A stretch of DNA of 64,000 nt, from NCBI GenBank assembly GCA_020637815.1, contig JACKJS010000001.1:186001-250000 (forward strand). Direction: 5' to 3'. Below the pieces are notes generated by a model. The model had not been told where the DNA came from, searched no databases, and saw nothing but the letters and a program-made list of their open reading frames with translations. This document shows positions 37,958 through 46,639 of this stretch, in pieces (position 1 is the first letter of the stretch; each line of letters opens with the position of its first letter). A program made the position numbers and the translations under genes. The stretch is from Hyphomicrobiaceae bacterium (lineage in GTDB: Bacteria; Pseudomonadota; Alphaproteobacteria; Rhizobiales; Methyloligellaceae).

Positions 37958-39979
37958 ATGTTCAAGAAGCTACTCATCGCCAATCGTGGCGAAATCGCCT
38001 GCCGGATCATTCGCACCGCGAAGCGGCTCGGGATCGAAACCGTGGCCGTCTATTCGGACGCAGATCGCGACGCCCTGCACGTTTATATGGCAGATGAGGC
38101 CGTTGGAATCGGGCCCGCGGCCGCGGCGCAGTCCTACCTTGTCATCGACAAGATCATCGCCGCCGCCAAGGAGACAGGCGCCGAAGCCATTCACCCCGGC
38201 TACGGGTTCTTGTCCGAGAATGCCGCCTTCGCCAAAGCGCTCGAAAAGGCCGGTATCGTCTTCGTCGGACCGAATCCCAAGGCCATCGAGGCCATGGGGG
38301 ACAAGATCGAATCCAAGAAGCTCGCGGCCGACGCCAAGGTTTCGACCGTGCCGGGCTATCTCGGCGTGATCGAGACGCCGGAAGAGGCGGTCAAGATCGC
38401 CAACGACATCGGCTATCCCGTCATGATCAAGGCTTCGGCCGGCGGTGGCGGCAAGGGCATGCGTATCGCCTATAGCAGCGACGAAGTGGCCGAAGGCTTT
38501 GCCTCCTCGCAGTCCGAGGCGAAGTCCAGCTTCGGCGACGACCGCGTATTCATCGAGAAGTTCATCGAAGAGCCCCGCCACATCGAAATTCAGGTACTGG
38601 GCGACAAGCACGGCAACGTCATCCATCTCGGCGAGCGCGAGTGCTCGATCCAGCGCCGCAATCAGAAAGTCCTGGAGGAGGCGCCGAGCCCGTTCCTGGA
38701 CGCCAAGACGCGCGAGTCCATGGGTGCCGAGGCCGTGGCGCTGGCGAAAGCCGTGAACTACGACTCCGCCGGAACGGTCGAATTCATCGTCGACAAGGAC
38801 AAGAATTTCTACTTCCTGGAAATGAACACCCGCCTTCAGGTGGAGCATCCCGTAACGGAACTCGTCACAGGCCTCGACCTCGTCGAACAGATGTTGAAGG
38901 TCGCGAGCGGCGAGAAGCTTTCCATCAAGCAGAAGGACGTGACGCTGACGGGGTCCGCGATCGAGGCGCGCATTTATGCCGAAGACCCGGTCCGGAACTT
39001 CCTACCGTCCACCGGGCGCCTGGTCCGGTTCCGCCCGCCTAAGCTCGGCACGGAAAACGGCATCACCACGCGGCTCGACACGGGCGTCGAAGAGGGGGGC
39101 GAGATCTCCGTCTACTACGATCCGATGATCGCGAAGCTCGTCACCTATGCTCCGACACGCATCGAAGCCATCGACGCGATGGGCCGGGCCCTCGATGCCT
39201 TCGCCATCGACGGCTTCAGGCACAATATTCCGTTCCTGGCGATCCTAATGCGCCATGAGCGCTGGCGGTCGGGCGACATCTCGACGAAATTCATCGCCGA
39301 GGAGTTCCCCGACGGGTTCCATCCGCCGGCGCCCAAAGGGCGTGTTCGCGACGTCCTTGCAGCCGTTTCGGCGAGCATCGACCACCTGTCCAACAACCGC
39401 CGCCGCATGATCACCCAGCAGATGCATGGCGAGCCGGTCTGTTTCTCCGACGTCCGCCTCGTCAATCTCGGCGGCGGGGATCTTCTGCGTGTCAAAGTGG
39501 AAGGCCGGGACTATCCAATGACCGCCACGCTTGGCGGGGAGGGCACGAACGAGCCGGCCCGGCGGGTCGAACTGGCGTCGGATTGGTGGTTCGGAGAGCC
39601 TGTCTTCAGGGGCACGGCGGACGGCCAAGAAATCGCCGTTCAGGTCCGTCCGATCTTGAACGGGGTGCTTTTGACCTATCAAGGCGTGGAAGTGCCCGTG
39701 TGCGTCTTCACCGAGCGGGAGGCCGAATATCTCGCCCTCATGCCGGTGAAAGAAAAGCCGGACATGTCCAAATTCCTTCTGTGCCCGATGCCGGGACTGG
39801 TGGTCTCGCTGGCGGTCGAGGAAGGTCAGGAAGTCTCCGCCGGCCAGACGCTGTGCGTCGTCGAGGCCATGAAGATGGAGAACGTGCTGAAGTCCGAGGT
39901 TGACGGCACGGTGTCGAAGATTCATGCCGCGCCGGGCGACAGCCTCAACGTGGACGCCATCATTCTCGAGTTCGAGTAA
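37958..39979 (+). CDS. pccA: Acetyl/propionyl-CoA carboxylase biotin subunit (alpha)
   Basis: Biotin carboxylase joined to a biotin carrier domain; the enzyme carboxylates biotin with ATP and bicarbonate. The 673-residue protein starts MFKKLLIANRGEIACRIIRT and has GYPVMIKASAGGGGKGMRIA for ATP binding. The catalytic region follows (LEMNTRLQVEHPVTE), and the biotin-carrier site is VVEAMKMENVL near residue 638. With the carboxyltransferase at 26327 it probably forms propionyl-CoA carboxylase, although the two genes are 10 kb apart. Acylphosphatase follows nine bases later. Confidence 0.94.
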   Translation: MFKKLLIANRGEIACRIIRTAKRLGIETVAVYSDADRDALHVYMADEAVGIGPAAAAQSYLVIDKIIAAAKETGAEAIHPGYGFLSENAAFAKALEKAGIVFVGPNPKAIEAMGDKIESKKLAADAKVSTVPGYLGVIETPEEAVKIANDIGYPVMIKASAGGGGKGMRIAYSSDEVAEGFASSQSEAKSSFGDDRVFIEKFIEEPRHIEIQVLGDKHGNVIHLGERECSIQRRNQKVLEEAPSPFLDAKTRESMGAEAVALAKAVNYDSAGTVEFIVDKDKNFYFLEMNTRLQVEHPVTELVTGLDLVEQMLKVASGEKLSIKQKDVTLTGSAIEARIYAEDPVRNFLPSTGRLVRFRPPKLGTENGITTRLDTGVEEGGEISVYYDPMIAKLVTYAPTRIEAIDAMGRALDAFAIDGFRHNIPFLAILMRHERWRSGDISTKFIAEEFPDGFHPPAPKGRVRDVLAAVSASIDHLSNNRRRMITQQMHGEPVCFSDVRLVNLGGGDLLRVKVEGRDYPMTATLGGEGTNEPARRVELASDWWFGEPVFRGTADGQEIAVQVRPILNGVLLTYQGVEVPVCVFTEREAEYLALMPVKEKPDMSKFLLCPMPGLVVSLAVEEGQEVSAGQTLCVVEAMKMENVLKSEVDGTVSKIHAAPGDSLNVDAIILEFE

Positions 39980-39988
39980 GGGCGCAGC

Positions 39989-40279
39989 TTGGCGACAACC
40001 GCGGTTAAGACCGTCACTGTTCGAATCGAAGGACGCGTTCAGGGCGTCTATTACCGCGCCTGGACGGAGCAGACCGCGCGCCGTCTCGATCTCGACGGCT
40101 GGGTCCGCAACCGACGGGATGGAACTGTCGAGGCCGTGTTTTCAGGGCACCCCTCCCAAGTGGATACGATGCTCCGCCGCTGCGCGGACGGGCCGCCGGA
40201 CGCACACGTCACCAACGTCATCGTGACGGACGAGGGCGGTGCGCCTCCGGCAGGCTTCCAGGTGCTGCCAACGCACTAA
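39989..40279 (+). CDS. acyP: Acylphosphatase
   Basis: A small cytoplasmic enzyme that hydrolyses acylphosphates. The 96-residue product contains the signature [20 protein letters not shown], with the catalytic Arg in VYYRAW-type context, and [17 protein letters not shown] with the catalytic Asn. The start is TTG at 39989, nine bases after pccA, preceded by GTAAGGG; no ATG lies near. The stop overlaps the end of the convergent lipB by a few bases. Confidence 0.93.
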   Translation: MATTAVKTVTVRIEGRVQGVYYRAWTEQTARRLDLDGWVRNRRDGTVEAVFSGHPSQVDTMLRRCADGPPDAHVTNVIVTDEGGAPPAGFQVLPTH

Positions 40280-40938
40280 TCCAGCTTTGCGCCAAAGACC
40301 TGCTCGAAGCAGGCTCGAAGCGCCGCGTCGACCCGGGTCATGTCCGTCTCGGCGCCAAGTGCGGCGAGGCTGGTGACGGGCGTGCCGTGGAGGCCGCAAG
40401 GCACGATGCCCGAGAAATGCTCCAGGTTCGGCGCCACGTTCAGGCTGACGCCATGGAACGTGACCCAGCGGCGGACACGCACGCCGATGGAGGCGATCTT
40501 TGCGCCTTCGACGAAGATCCCGACGCCGCTATCGCTCCGCTCTCCCTCGACGCCGAGCTCGGCCAATGCCGCGATCAGCCAGTCTTCCAGCGAGGCCACG
40601 AAGCCGCGAATGTCGCGGCCGCGCGCGTTGAGGTCGAGCATGACATAGGCCACGCGCTGTCCCGGGCCGTGATAGGTGTAGCGCCCGCCGCGCCCGGTCT
40701 TGTGGACGGGAAAGCGGCGCGGATCGACGAGTTCCGCGGGGTCGGCGCTGGTGCCCGCCGTGTAGAGCGGCGGGTGTTCCAGGAGCCAGACACATTCTCC
40801 GGCACGGCCGTCCGCAATGGCGGCTGCTCGGGCCTCCATGAAGGCTACAGCCGCCTCATATGGGACGGGTTCGCGCGCCAGGAGCCACTCCAAGGGGTCA
40901 AGGGGCGCGTCCGCTAAGGTTTCGGGCGATTGTCGCAT
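40276..40938 (-). CDS. lipB: Octanoyltransferase LipB
   Basis: LipB moves octanoyl from acyl carrier protein to lipoyl domains, the first step of endogenous lipoate synthesis. The 220-residue protein contains [40 protein letters not shown], the catalytic Lys in [21 protein letters not shown] and the catalytic Cys in [15 protein letters not shown]. Length is normal. It is convergent with acyP and lies upstream of tRNA-Leu on the other side. Confidence 0.95.
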   Translation of the reverse strand: MRQSPETLADAPLDPLEWLLAREPVPYEAAVAFMEARAAAIADGRAGECVWLLEHPPLYTAGTSADPAELVDPRRFPVHKTGRGGRYTYHGPGQRVAYVMLDLNARGRDIRGFVASLEDWLIAALAELGVEGERSDSGVGIFVEGAKIASIGVRVRRWVTFHGVSLNVAPNLEHFSGIVPCGLHGTPVTSLAALGAETDMTRVDAALRACFEQVFGAKLD

Positions 40939-41077
40939 GTCGGGGCCATCTTAGGGCAAACTGCGATGCCGCAAACCTTGCACCTGTGGGGCAGGTTTGC
41001 TAAGGCAGCGGACCGAAACGAAATGCTTGCCGGTCGGGTGGCCGTTCGCCATATCCGGGCAGCGTTCGAGGTTTCAT

Positions 41078-41164
41078 GCGGTCGTGGCGGAATTGGTAGA
41101 CGCGCAGCGTTGAGGTCGCTGTGGGGTAACTCCCGTGGAAGTTCGAGTCTTCTCGACCGCACCA
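41078..41164 (+). tRNA. tRNA-Leu (anticodon GAG)
   Basis: An 87-base tRNA with encoded CCA end. The 7-bp acceptor stem is GCGGTCG with CGACCGC. The D arm is GCGGAATTGGTAGACGC, the anticodon stem CAGCG/CGCTG has loop TTGAGGT (anticodon GAG at 41112-41114), and there is a long class II variable arm (GGG/CTCCC region), as expected for leucine. The T loop is TTCGAGT. The 3' end, from base 41150, is duplicated at 42390-42405 and is the attachment site of a small island. Confidence 0.97.
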
Positions 41165-41165
41165 C
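41150..41165 (+). repeat. attL-type direct repeat inside tRNA-Leu
   Basis: Sixteen bases identical to 42390-42405. This copy forms the 3' acceptor end of the tRNA including CCA, so the tRNA gene stays intact after integration. Mismatches begin immediately outside on both sides (C vs A upstream, T vs C downstream). Confidence 0.85.
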
Positions 41166-41189
41166 TTTCAAAAATCAGCGTTGATATTT

Positions 41190-41399
41190 TTAGCTTTTCC
41201 CCGCTGATTCTCGCACCTCATGCAAAGGTGCGAGAATAGATGTTCCCCCGACGTTCAGTTTTCCCATGGCTTGAGCCGCCAGCCGCTTCCTGTTCGCGGC
41301 CTTGACGTAGTGCGCGGCCATCTTCGGTTCGGTCCAGCAGAAGTTTGCCACAAGCTTGAACTCGGTTGCTCCATTTTCCGCCGCACGAGTCGCTGCCAT
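41190..41399 (-). pseudogene. Tyrosine site-specific integrase, C-terminal fragment
   Basis: The 69 residues after ATG 41399 match the C terminus of phage-type tyrosine integrases: ATRAAENGATEFKLVANFCW, then TEPKMAAHYVKAANRKRLA with the catalytic Tyr. The Arg-His-Arg part and the DNA-binding domain are absent, and an in-frame stop lies just upstream, so it is a remnant. Its place beside the tRNA-Leu attachment site fits an integrase of an integrated element. Confidence 0.8.
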
Positions 41400-41423
41400 A
41401 AGCTCGCCAAGGAGCTCTTTGGT

Positions 41424-41723
41424 TCATACGAACAGAGGTTCGGCCAACAGAGCGCCCACTGCAATCACCGGGGGGGCATAGGCGAGAGCGAGCAACGTGG
41501 CCGAGCCAAGGTCACGTCGAAAAGCCCACGCAGCTAGCGGCGAGGCTATCGAGATCACAATCATCAGAATAAAGAGGATCGCTTCTGGCATCATTGGTCC
41601 CGTGTTGTTGACCCCCTGTAAAACAAAGCCCGAAACTCCGATTAGCAGAAGGGCCAGACCAAGGTCCAAGACCGTGGCGATGACAAGAGCTGCAACCATC
41701 AGGGTCCTCTCATGCCTCGTCAT
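41424..41723 (-). CDS. Small membrane protein in the island
   Basis: A 99-residue product of unknown function, with about three hydrophobic helices: TLMVAALVIATVLDLGLALL, MPEAILFILMIVISIASPLA and ALAYAPPVIAVGALLAEPLF. The ATG at 41723 is chosen; the frame extends further upstream into transposase remnants. It lies inside the mini-island and could be an intact cargo gene or a chance open frame. Expression is not supported by any clear promoter I can see. Confidence 0.45.
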   Translation of the reverse strand: MTRHERTLMVAALVIATVLDLGLALLLIGVSGFVLQGVNNTGPMMPEAILFILMIVISIASPLAAWAFRRDLGSATLLALAYAPPVIAVGALLAEPLFV

Positions 41724-41821
41724 TAGTCGCTTCAGTCGCTTCCGAGAGGCACACTTATCGGAAACGATCGATTCCGTTTGGTACAAGGCGGGATAGATCG
41801 GGATGAATAGCCCCGAGCTTA

Positions 41822-41947
41822 CTAGATACCCTCGGTTCTCATTTCCTGCTGCCATTCCAACTCGACGGGTGGCCGCATTCCATTTCTCACATGTTTGCAC
41901 TTCGGGTTGTAGAACATCTCGATGTAGTCGAACACATCCTGTCTGCG
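41822..41947 (-). pseudogene. IS3-family transposase, C-terminal fragment
   Basis: About 41 codons resemble the end of IS3-type integrase-core transposases: RQDVFDYIEMFYNPKCKHV followed by NGMRPPVELEWQQEMR, compared with the family pattern D-x2-F-x-YIE-x-FYN-x-RRHS-x5-P-x2-FE. The rest of the transposase is absent and no inverted repeats are obvious. It is a decayed insertion inside the island. Confidence 0.6.
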
Positions 41948-42389
41948 GTGGAGGAAACAACAGGGGCTCCAGTCGAGCGGAACGCGAAAAATGCTGCTCT
42001 TGTTCAGGCAGTTGCTGAGAACCATGCGAAGCTTGCTGCCGAGCTATTGACGGAGCGCAGTACAATTCTGGCCGGCTTGGTGGATGAGGGGGCTCATTGA
42101 AAATTGTTGCCGCCATGCACGATGTCCATACAGGCCGTGTGAGCGTGTTGGAGAAACGGACGGGACGTCGCTAGGGGTTCCCCGGTCAATCTTGGCTAAG
42201 CGTCAGAAGGAAACATCGGACGCGCATCGAGCGTGTCTGCTTACATCCAAAATTCGGACGTACCGAGAGTGCGCCGAAGAGGGGAGGGGCTCATATGCGG
42301 GCGCCGCTAGAAATTCCTATTGGGTCTCAAAGCGTCCTATACGCCCGCACCTCGTTCTAACCGACCGATAAATAAGGTTTGTGCGACAA

Positions 42390-42405
42390 TTCTCGACCGC
42401 ACCAC
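42390..42405 (+). repeat. attR-type copy of the tRNA-Leu 3' end
   Basis: Sixteen bases identical to the 3' end of tRNA-Leu at 41150-41165 and in the same orientation. There is no tRNA body before it. This marks the distal junction of the integrated mini-island. The region 41950-42389 before it holds no gene I can support. Confidence 0.8.
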
Positions 42406-42530
42406 CTGCTTTCTTCCGATAAGTTGGTCTGACAAGGGTCCTATCTGTGCCCTAGGCCCCCTCCGGCAGGAGGAGCGGACTGTCGTGTCGTCTGCTTCGT
42501 TGAGACACGAGGCCTGCCAGCGAACCTTGC

Positions 42531-43259
42531 CTACGACTCGTCCGCGGGTTTCCGGTCGAATACCTTGCGCCCCGTGAACATCGCGGAAATGAGGCCGCCG
42601 CCTTCTTTCAGTTCCGTCACGACGACTCCGGCAATGTGGATCGCGATCAAAACAAGGAGCGCGTAGAAAGTCCAGTAGTGCACCGTGATGAAGGGGGAGC
42701 GGAACGCGCGCATGGCATCCCAGGACGCCGCGTCGATACCGGTCTTGTCGTAGGGCACGAGGGAGGAAGGATCGACCCCTGGGGCCGCGATCCAGCTCGT
42801 GATCCAGGAGCCGAGCGGCGGGAAGTAGATGTCCGTTCCGGCGAGGACGAGCCCCGTGACGGCCTGCGCGATGAGCAGGACCATGAGCAGCGAAACCATC
42901 AGGCGCGCTATGGGATTGTGACCGATATAGGGGCGGGTGTTGCCCTGGAACAGTCCGCGCAGATAAGCCCCGAGCTCGGAGCCATAGCCAGACCCGAAGG
43001 GGACGACGGCCGACCATCGTGCATTTGCGTTGCCTACGAAGCCCCAGACGATCCGCCAGGCGAGGTTGACCGCAAAGACGTAACCGAACCAGACATGAGT
43101 GGTCTTCAGCAGAATTTTTCCACCGTCCGTGACGCCGAGCGCCTTATCGTAAAGGATGGCCGTCCCGAGGGCGGCTAGGGCGAGGATGCAAACAACGTTG
43201 ATCCAATGGAACCAGCGCGTCGAGCGGTCCCATGCCGCATAGTATTGTAGGGTGCTCAT
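42531..43259 (-). CDS. Di-heme cytochrome b (b561/hydrogenase-type)
   Basis: Membrane electron carrier of the cytochrome b561/Ni-Fe-hydrogenase b-subunit type. The 242-residue protein has about four to five hydrophobic helices. Candidate heme-ligand histidines are in STRWFHWINVVC, KTTHVWFGYVFAV and FITVHYWTFYALLVLIAIHI. The partner dehydrogenase is not nearby. It lies downstream of the porin gene on the same strand (183-base gap), but a functional link is not shown. Confidence 0.82.
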   Translation of the reverse strand: MSTLQYYAAWDRSTRWFHWINVVCILALAALGTAILYDKALGVTDGGKILLKTTHVWFGYVFAVNLAWRIVWGFVGNANARWSAVVPFGSGYGSELGAYLRGLFQGNTRPYIGHNPIARLMVSLLMVLLIAQAVTGLVLAGTDIYFPPLGSWITSWIAAPGVDPSSLVPYDKTGIDAASWDAMRAFRSPFITVHYWTFYALLVLIAIHIAGVVVTELKEGGGLISAMFTGRKVFDRKPADES

Positions 43260-43442
43260 CGTCGATCTGCCTTGGAAAGGCGTCCCTCAGTAGATTTTGG
43301 GCAGTGCGATTACGAACCTAATCCGTTCGTTCGAGCGCACGCAATGACCGAGGTCAATGCAGGACCGCGCGAAGCGGTGCGGCGTCTTTCACTCTGCCGT
43401 TTGCGCCGACACGGTCACCGCGCCGTTTCTGCTCCGAGCAAG

Positions 43443-44852
43443 TTACCAGTCCATCTGTGCGCGCATGCCGACACCGGTGATTTCGGCGCCGTCATTGACG
43501 CCGCCCGCGATCTCCGACTGGTTCACGTTGAGCATGAGCCGCATATAGTCGTTGAGATACCAGTTCATGCCGATCAGCCAGGTCTTCTGTTCGCCGCAGG
43601 CGGTGCAGCTTGGGATCGCGCCCGATTGGTCGGAAAGATCGAGGACGTCGTAGCGGCCTGCGATCTGCCAGGCGCCCCAGCCGCCACCGTCGGCGGCGAC
43701 GGAATTCTTCACCTTCACGCGCCCGAACAAACCGTCCTCGTAGGGTCTCGACTCGCCTGTGAGAAACCAGCTGCCGCTGACGTACCAGCCGGTATATGTG
43801 GGGTCGGCGCTGGCAAGAGCGGACGCCGTCTCGACCGTATCCTGCGCATATTCGCCCTGCAGCGAGAACGGCCCAAGGACCACGGCGCCTTCCAACGCCC
43901 AAAGCGTGTCCGCTTCTGCGATCTTCGGCGTCGAGACAAGGCGGTCCGCCAGATGAAGATCCGCGCCCCTGGCTCGATACTGGAACAGCGGGTCGGAGAC
44001 TCCGTCACGCGGATCGCCCGAATCGTCGCGATGACGCGTACTTGCGCCAACATGGACGACCTGCCGGTCGCGATTGATCGGCGCGACGGTGACACGAGCG
44101 GAGTACGTCGTTCCGTCGTCCAAATAGGTGGTCTGATTTGCCTCCGGAGCCGTGGCGAAAATGCCCGCTTCGGCTGTCCAGTGATTGCTGTAGTGGGAAA
44201 GCCCGCCGCCGATCAAGCGGTCGATCGAGAAGGCCTCGATGAACGCTGCCTTCTCCATGAACGTGGTGTAATTCGCGCTCATCAGCGCTTCGAGCGAGTT
44301 GTATGTCTTGAAGTGTCCCGCGCGGATGTCGACGGGCAGACCGGTATATTCGATAAAGGCGTCCTTGATCGAGGCGTTGTCGCCCGCGAAGTCGAGCTCG
44401 AGCTTGTAGTTCCAGTCGTAGAAGAGAGTGCCGGAGACCCCGAGCCTTGCCCGCCGCAGCTCGACCGCGCTGACATCCGGATCGCCGGTGATGGCTTCGT
44501 CCTGATCGATTCCATTGTAGTCCACGTTGACCCGGCCACGGACCTTGAACTTGAAACGGCCGTCGGAGCTCGAGAGCTCGGGGGCGCCTTTCCATTTGAC
44601 CTTCAGGTCCAAGTCGTCAGCGGGGGTCATGTCGATGGCCTGGGCTTGCACTTTGTTGGCGGCCGCGGCTTGCGCCTTGGCTTGATCGACCTGCCGTTGA
44701 AGCTCCTGCATTTGCGCTTGCATGGTGCGCATCTGCGCTTCGAGTTGCTCCACGTCGGCGGCGTGCGCCACCGATGGGCTGGAGATCGAGATCGCGAGCG
44801 CCAGGGCGCCCGCGATCGGACAGAGTCCGCCCGTCTGTTGTCTTGCAAACAT
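43443..44852 (-). CDS. OprO/OprP-like outer-membrane porin
   Basis: A 469-residue outer-membrane beta-barrel of the phosphate-selective porin O/P family. It has a signal peptide ending near AHA-ADV, a coiled-coil segment with heptads (VEQLEAQMRTMQAQMQELQR), then alternating amphipathic strands such as GRFKFKVRGRVNVDYNG and YDWNYKLELDFAGDNASIKD, and a last strand ending in Trp (MRAQMDW). It lies 68 bases downstream of the ModE-like gene on the same strand, with no terminator visible between, so they may be co-transcribed. Substrate is unknown; an oxyanion is plausible. Confidence 0.85.
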   Translation of the reverse strand: MFARQQTGGLCPIAGALALAISISSPSVAHAADVEQLEAQMRTMQAQMQELQRQVDQAKAQAAAANKVQAQAIDMTPADDLDLKVKWKGAPELSSSDGRFKFKVRGRVNVDYNGIDQDEAITGDPDVSAVELRRARLGVSGTLFYDWNYKLELDFAGDNASIKDAFIEYTGLPVDIRAGHFKTYNSLEALMSANYTTFMEKAAFIEAFSIDRLIGGGLSHYSNHWTAEAGIFATAPEANQTTYLDDGTTYSARVTVAPINRDRQVVHVGASTRHRDDSGDPRDGVSDPLFQYRARGADLHLADRLVSTPKIAEADTLWALEGAVVLGPFSLQGEYAQDTVETASALASADPTYTGWYVSGSWFLTGESRPYEDGLFGRVKVKNSVAADGGGWGAWQIAGRYDVLDLSDQSGAIPSCTACGEQKTWLIGMNWYLNDYMRLMLNVNQSEIAGGVNDGAEITGVGMRAQMDW

Positions 44853-44920
44853 TTTTGAAAGTCCCCGCTTCGTGATGGACGCATCGCGTTCGGGGCGGTG
44901 CGCCGGATACGCTGTTCTAC

Positions 44921-45379
44921 TTAGTGGTCGATCATGATGTGCCCGATGCGGGCGAACTCCTCGCGGATCGCCTCGTCGGAACGTTCGTCGGCGCGTCTGT
45001 AGGCTTCCACGACCGCGCGGCCAAACTCGGTCACTTCGGCGCCACCGCCACCCGTGCCCCCGGGCGAGGTGGTCACCAGCGTGCGGCCGAACATTTCGTT
45101 GAGTGCGCTTACGAGCAGCCAGGCCCGCCGGTAGGACATGCCCAGTTCACGCCCGGCGCCGGAAATCGAACCGGTCTTCTCGATCGCTTGTAGTAGCTCG
45201 ATCTTGCCTGGGCCGAGAACGAGGCCGGGGCGCACCATGATGCGCAGGCGGGGAAACGGGTGGAGCTTTTTTCGCTCCTTGACGGACATCGCGAGATGTT
45301 CGCCGGCGCTGCGTGCACCTAACGCCTTGGAGCGCTGCTCCTGCGCGCCGCCTTTCGGTCCGCCTTTGCGAGAGTTCAT
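44921..45379 (-). CDS. ModE-like winged-helix transcriptional regulator
   Basis: A 152-residue regulator related to the DNA-binding domain of ModE, the molybdate-responsive repressor. The winged helix-turn-helix occupies about residues 45-115: PGKIELLQAIEKTGSISGAG, then RELGMSYRRAWLLVSALNE and the wing with TTSPGGTGGGGAEVTEFG. There is no C-terminal molybdate-binding (TOBE) domain, as in shortened ModE forms. ATG 45379 is preferred because GGAGG lies before it; the frame is open to 45427. A ModE-type palindrome lies at 45434-45457, upstream of the gene. No mod transporter is in the window. Confidence 0.8.
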   Translation of the reverse strand: MNSRKGGPKGGAQEQRSKALGARSAGEHLAMSVKERKKLHPFPRLRIMVRPGLVLGPGKIELLQAIEKTGSISGAGRELGMSYRRAWLLVSALNEMFGRTLVTTSPGGTGGGGAEVTEFGRAVVEAYRRADERSDEAIREEFARIGHIMIDH

Positions 45380-45433
45380 GACGCCTCCGAGTTTGTTACG
45401 GTCCGAGGAATGTCCCCGGTGAGCCATTGGACA

Positions 45434-45457
45434 CGTTATATCTAACTAGATATAGCG
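45434..45457. promoter_or_regulatory. ModE-type operator palindrome
   Basis: Two 11-base arms, CGTTATATCTA (45434-45444) and TAGATATAGCG (45447-45457), are inverted repeats with one mismatch, separated by AC. The CGnTATAT half-sites resemble the molybdate-response box bound by ModE. It lies 54 bases upstream of the start of the ModE-like gene, in its promoter region. Autoregulation is the simplest reading. Confidence 0.65.
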
Positions 45458-45677
45458 AGTCCATGCCCAACGCTCATGACCAACGTTCATCACCTCGGCA
45501 ACGCGTTCGGAAGCGTCCTAGGAAAAGGGCAGCGGCTTGAGCGCACGCGGCGCCGCGATCCGGCACGTTCCACCGCGTGGGGCACGCTGAAATTTGGCAC
45601 CAAATGGCAACTCCAATCTTCAGACGTCGGATAAGGTCGCGATCCGTATCAGCCGCTCAGTCTGGAGAACACCTGAA

Positions 45678-46202
45678 ATGCCGACGCAAAAGAGTTTCGT
45701 TGCGACCGCAGCGTTGACCTTGGTTCTTGTCCTTGTGGGTGCCCTTTTGGCCACCGCCGGGGAGGAGAAGAAGGCGGACTTCTTGTTCGTGCAGAGCGCC
45801 AAGAATATGAGCTTCGATCCGGCGACGAACAAGCTGACCCTCGAGAACGTCAGCCCCGTGACGTTGTTCTTCACGGACCGGCCGGAGCGTATCGCCGGTA
45901 ACATGAAGACCGCCGCGTTCCTGCCGTTCTGGAGCGAGGGCAAGGATAGCTTCAAGTCGGATCCGCCGAATGCGGACGTTTCCATCGTCGATGGGAAAAC
46001 GCTCACGCAGACCGTCGTGGAGCTTCAAGACCCGGTCCTCGAAGGCGACAATCTCAGCTACACGGTCAAGCTCATCAAGGGCGATATGCCGTCGGCCGGA
46101 ACGGACGTCGCCGTTTTCATCGACATCATCGGCAGGCCGCTGACTCCGGTGTCCTTTGCCGGCGTCGCGCGCCGCAACTTCCGACGTGCAGTCCTCTATT
46201 GA
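45678..46202 (+). CDS. Exported protein of unknown function (FTDRP motif)
   Basis: A 174-residue exported protein; signal peptide to about residue 27 (ALLATAGEEKKAD). The mature domain looks all-beta with the conserved-looking string VTLFFTDRPERIAG near residue 60, then FLPFWSEGKDSFKSDPPNAD near 85. I believe similar proteins occur in other proteobacteria, but without assigned function. ATG 45678 was chosen for the signal peptide. It heads a row of three small exported proteins on the plus strand. Confidence 0.65.
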   Translation: MPTQKSFVATAALTLVLVLVGALLATAGEEKKADFLFVQSAKNMSFDPATNKLTLENVSPVTLFFTDRPERIAGNMKTAAFLPFWSEGKDSFKSDPPNADVSIVDGKTLTQTVVELQDPVLEGDNLSYTVKLIKGDMPSAGTDVAVFIDIIGRPLTPVSFAGVARRNFRRAVLY

Positions 46203-46261
46203 GGCCTGCCTATAGACAACCCAAGTCCGCGATGCGGGCTCGAACACCATGAGGGAAACAG

Positions 46262-46528
46262 ATGAAAAACGTAGTAATCGCAGTCGCAGCCTTGATGGCA
46301 CTCTATGCCGGTCCGTCCTTCGCGGCGGAGCCCACGCCAGCGGAGGAGAAATACTGCGCTCACGATTATCGCCAGTACTGCAACGAGGACGGCCTCGGGA
46401 GCCAATTGTTGGCGATCTGCATGCGACAGCATGGCAAGGAACTCTCCGCCGAGTGCATCAAAGCGCTCGAGGATGCGGGCGAAGTAACGCATCAGGAAGA
46501 GGCTGAGCTGGAAAAGATGGGTAAGTAA
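46262..46528 (+). CDS. Small exported Cys-rich repeat protein (GLG1-type)
   Basis: An 88-residue exported protein. The signal peptide ends near SFA-AEP. Four mature cysteines follow the spacing C-x7-C-x12-C-x11-C (KYCAHDYRQYCNEDG, LAICMRQHGKEL, SAECIKALEDAGEV), identical to that of the product of 31326, so they are paralogues of the bacterial Cys-rich repeat family (PF00839 type). The role is unknown, probably extracytoplasmic. It lies between two other small exported protein genes; GGGAAACAG precedes the ATG. Confidence 0.72.
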   Translation: MKNVVIAVAALMALYAGPSFAAEPTPAEEKYCAHDYRQYCNEDGLGSQLLAICMRQHGKELSAECIKALEDAGEVTHQEEAELEKMGK

Positions 46529-46639
46529 GCACAAGCTGTTTTTGGAATCGTGAAGCGGCCGGACGCGATGCAGGAATTTTCCCCCGCAAGAATTCCCGTC
46601 GCAGTCCGCCCGTCTCACGGTCGAAACCGAGGCAATTCG

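Larger units (their letters stand above)
41150..42405. mobile_element. Degenerate mini-island integrated at tRNA-Leu
   Basis: The 16 bases TTCTCGACCGCACCAC at the 3' end of tRNA-Leu (41150-41165) recur exactly at 42390-42405. Between the copies lie the C-terminal piece of a tyrosine integrase right beside the tRNA, an IS3-type transposase scrap and a small membrane protein gene. Sequence between the copies looks more AT-rich than neighbours. This is the classic layout of an integrated element reduced to about 1.24 kb. It can no longer excise by itself, because the integrase is incomplete. Confidence 0.8.

Noticed and set aside
42084..42371. 95-codon plus-strand frame at the end of the island
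   Set aside because: No homology signal, no ribosome-binding site and no membrane or secretion feature; probably a chance frame in decayed DNA.
42390..42405. Second tRNA gene at the distal att repeat
   Set aside because: Only the last 16 bases of tRNA-Leu are present; no cloverleaf can form from the sequence before it.
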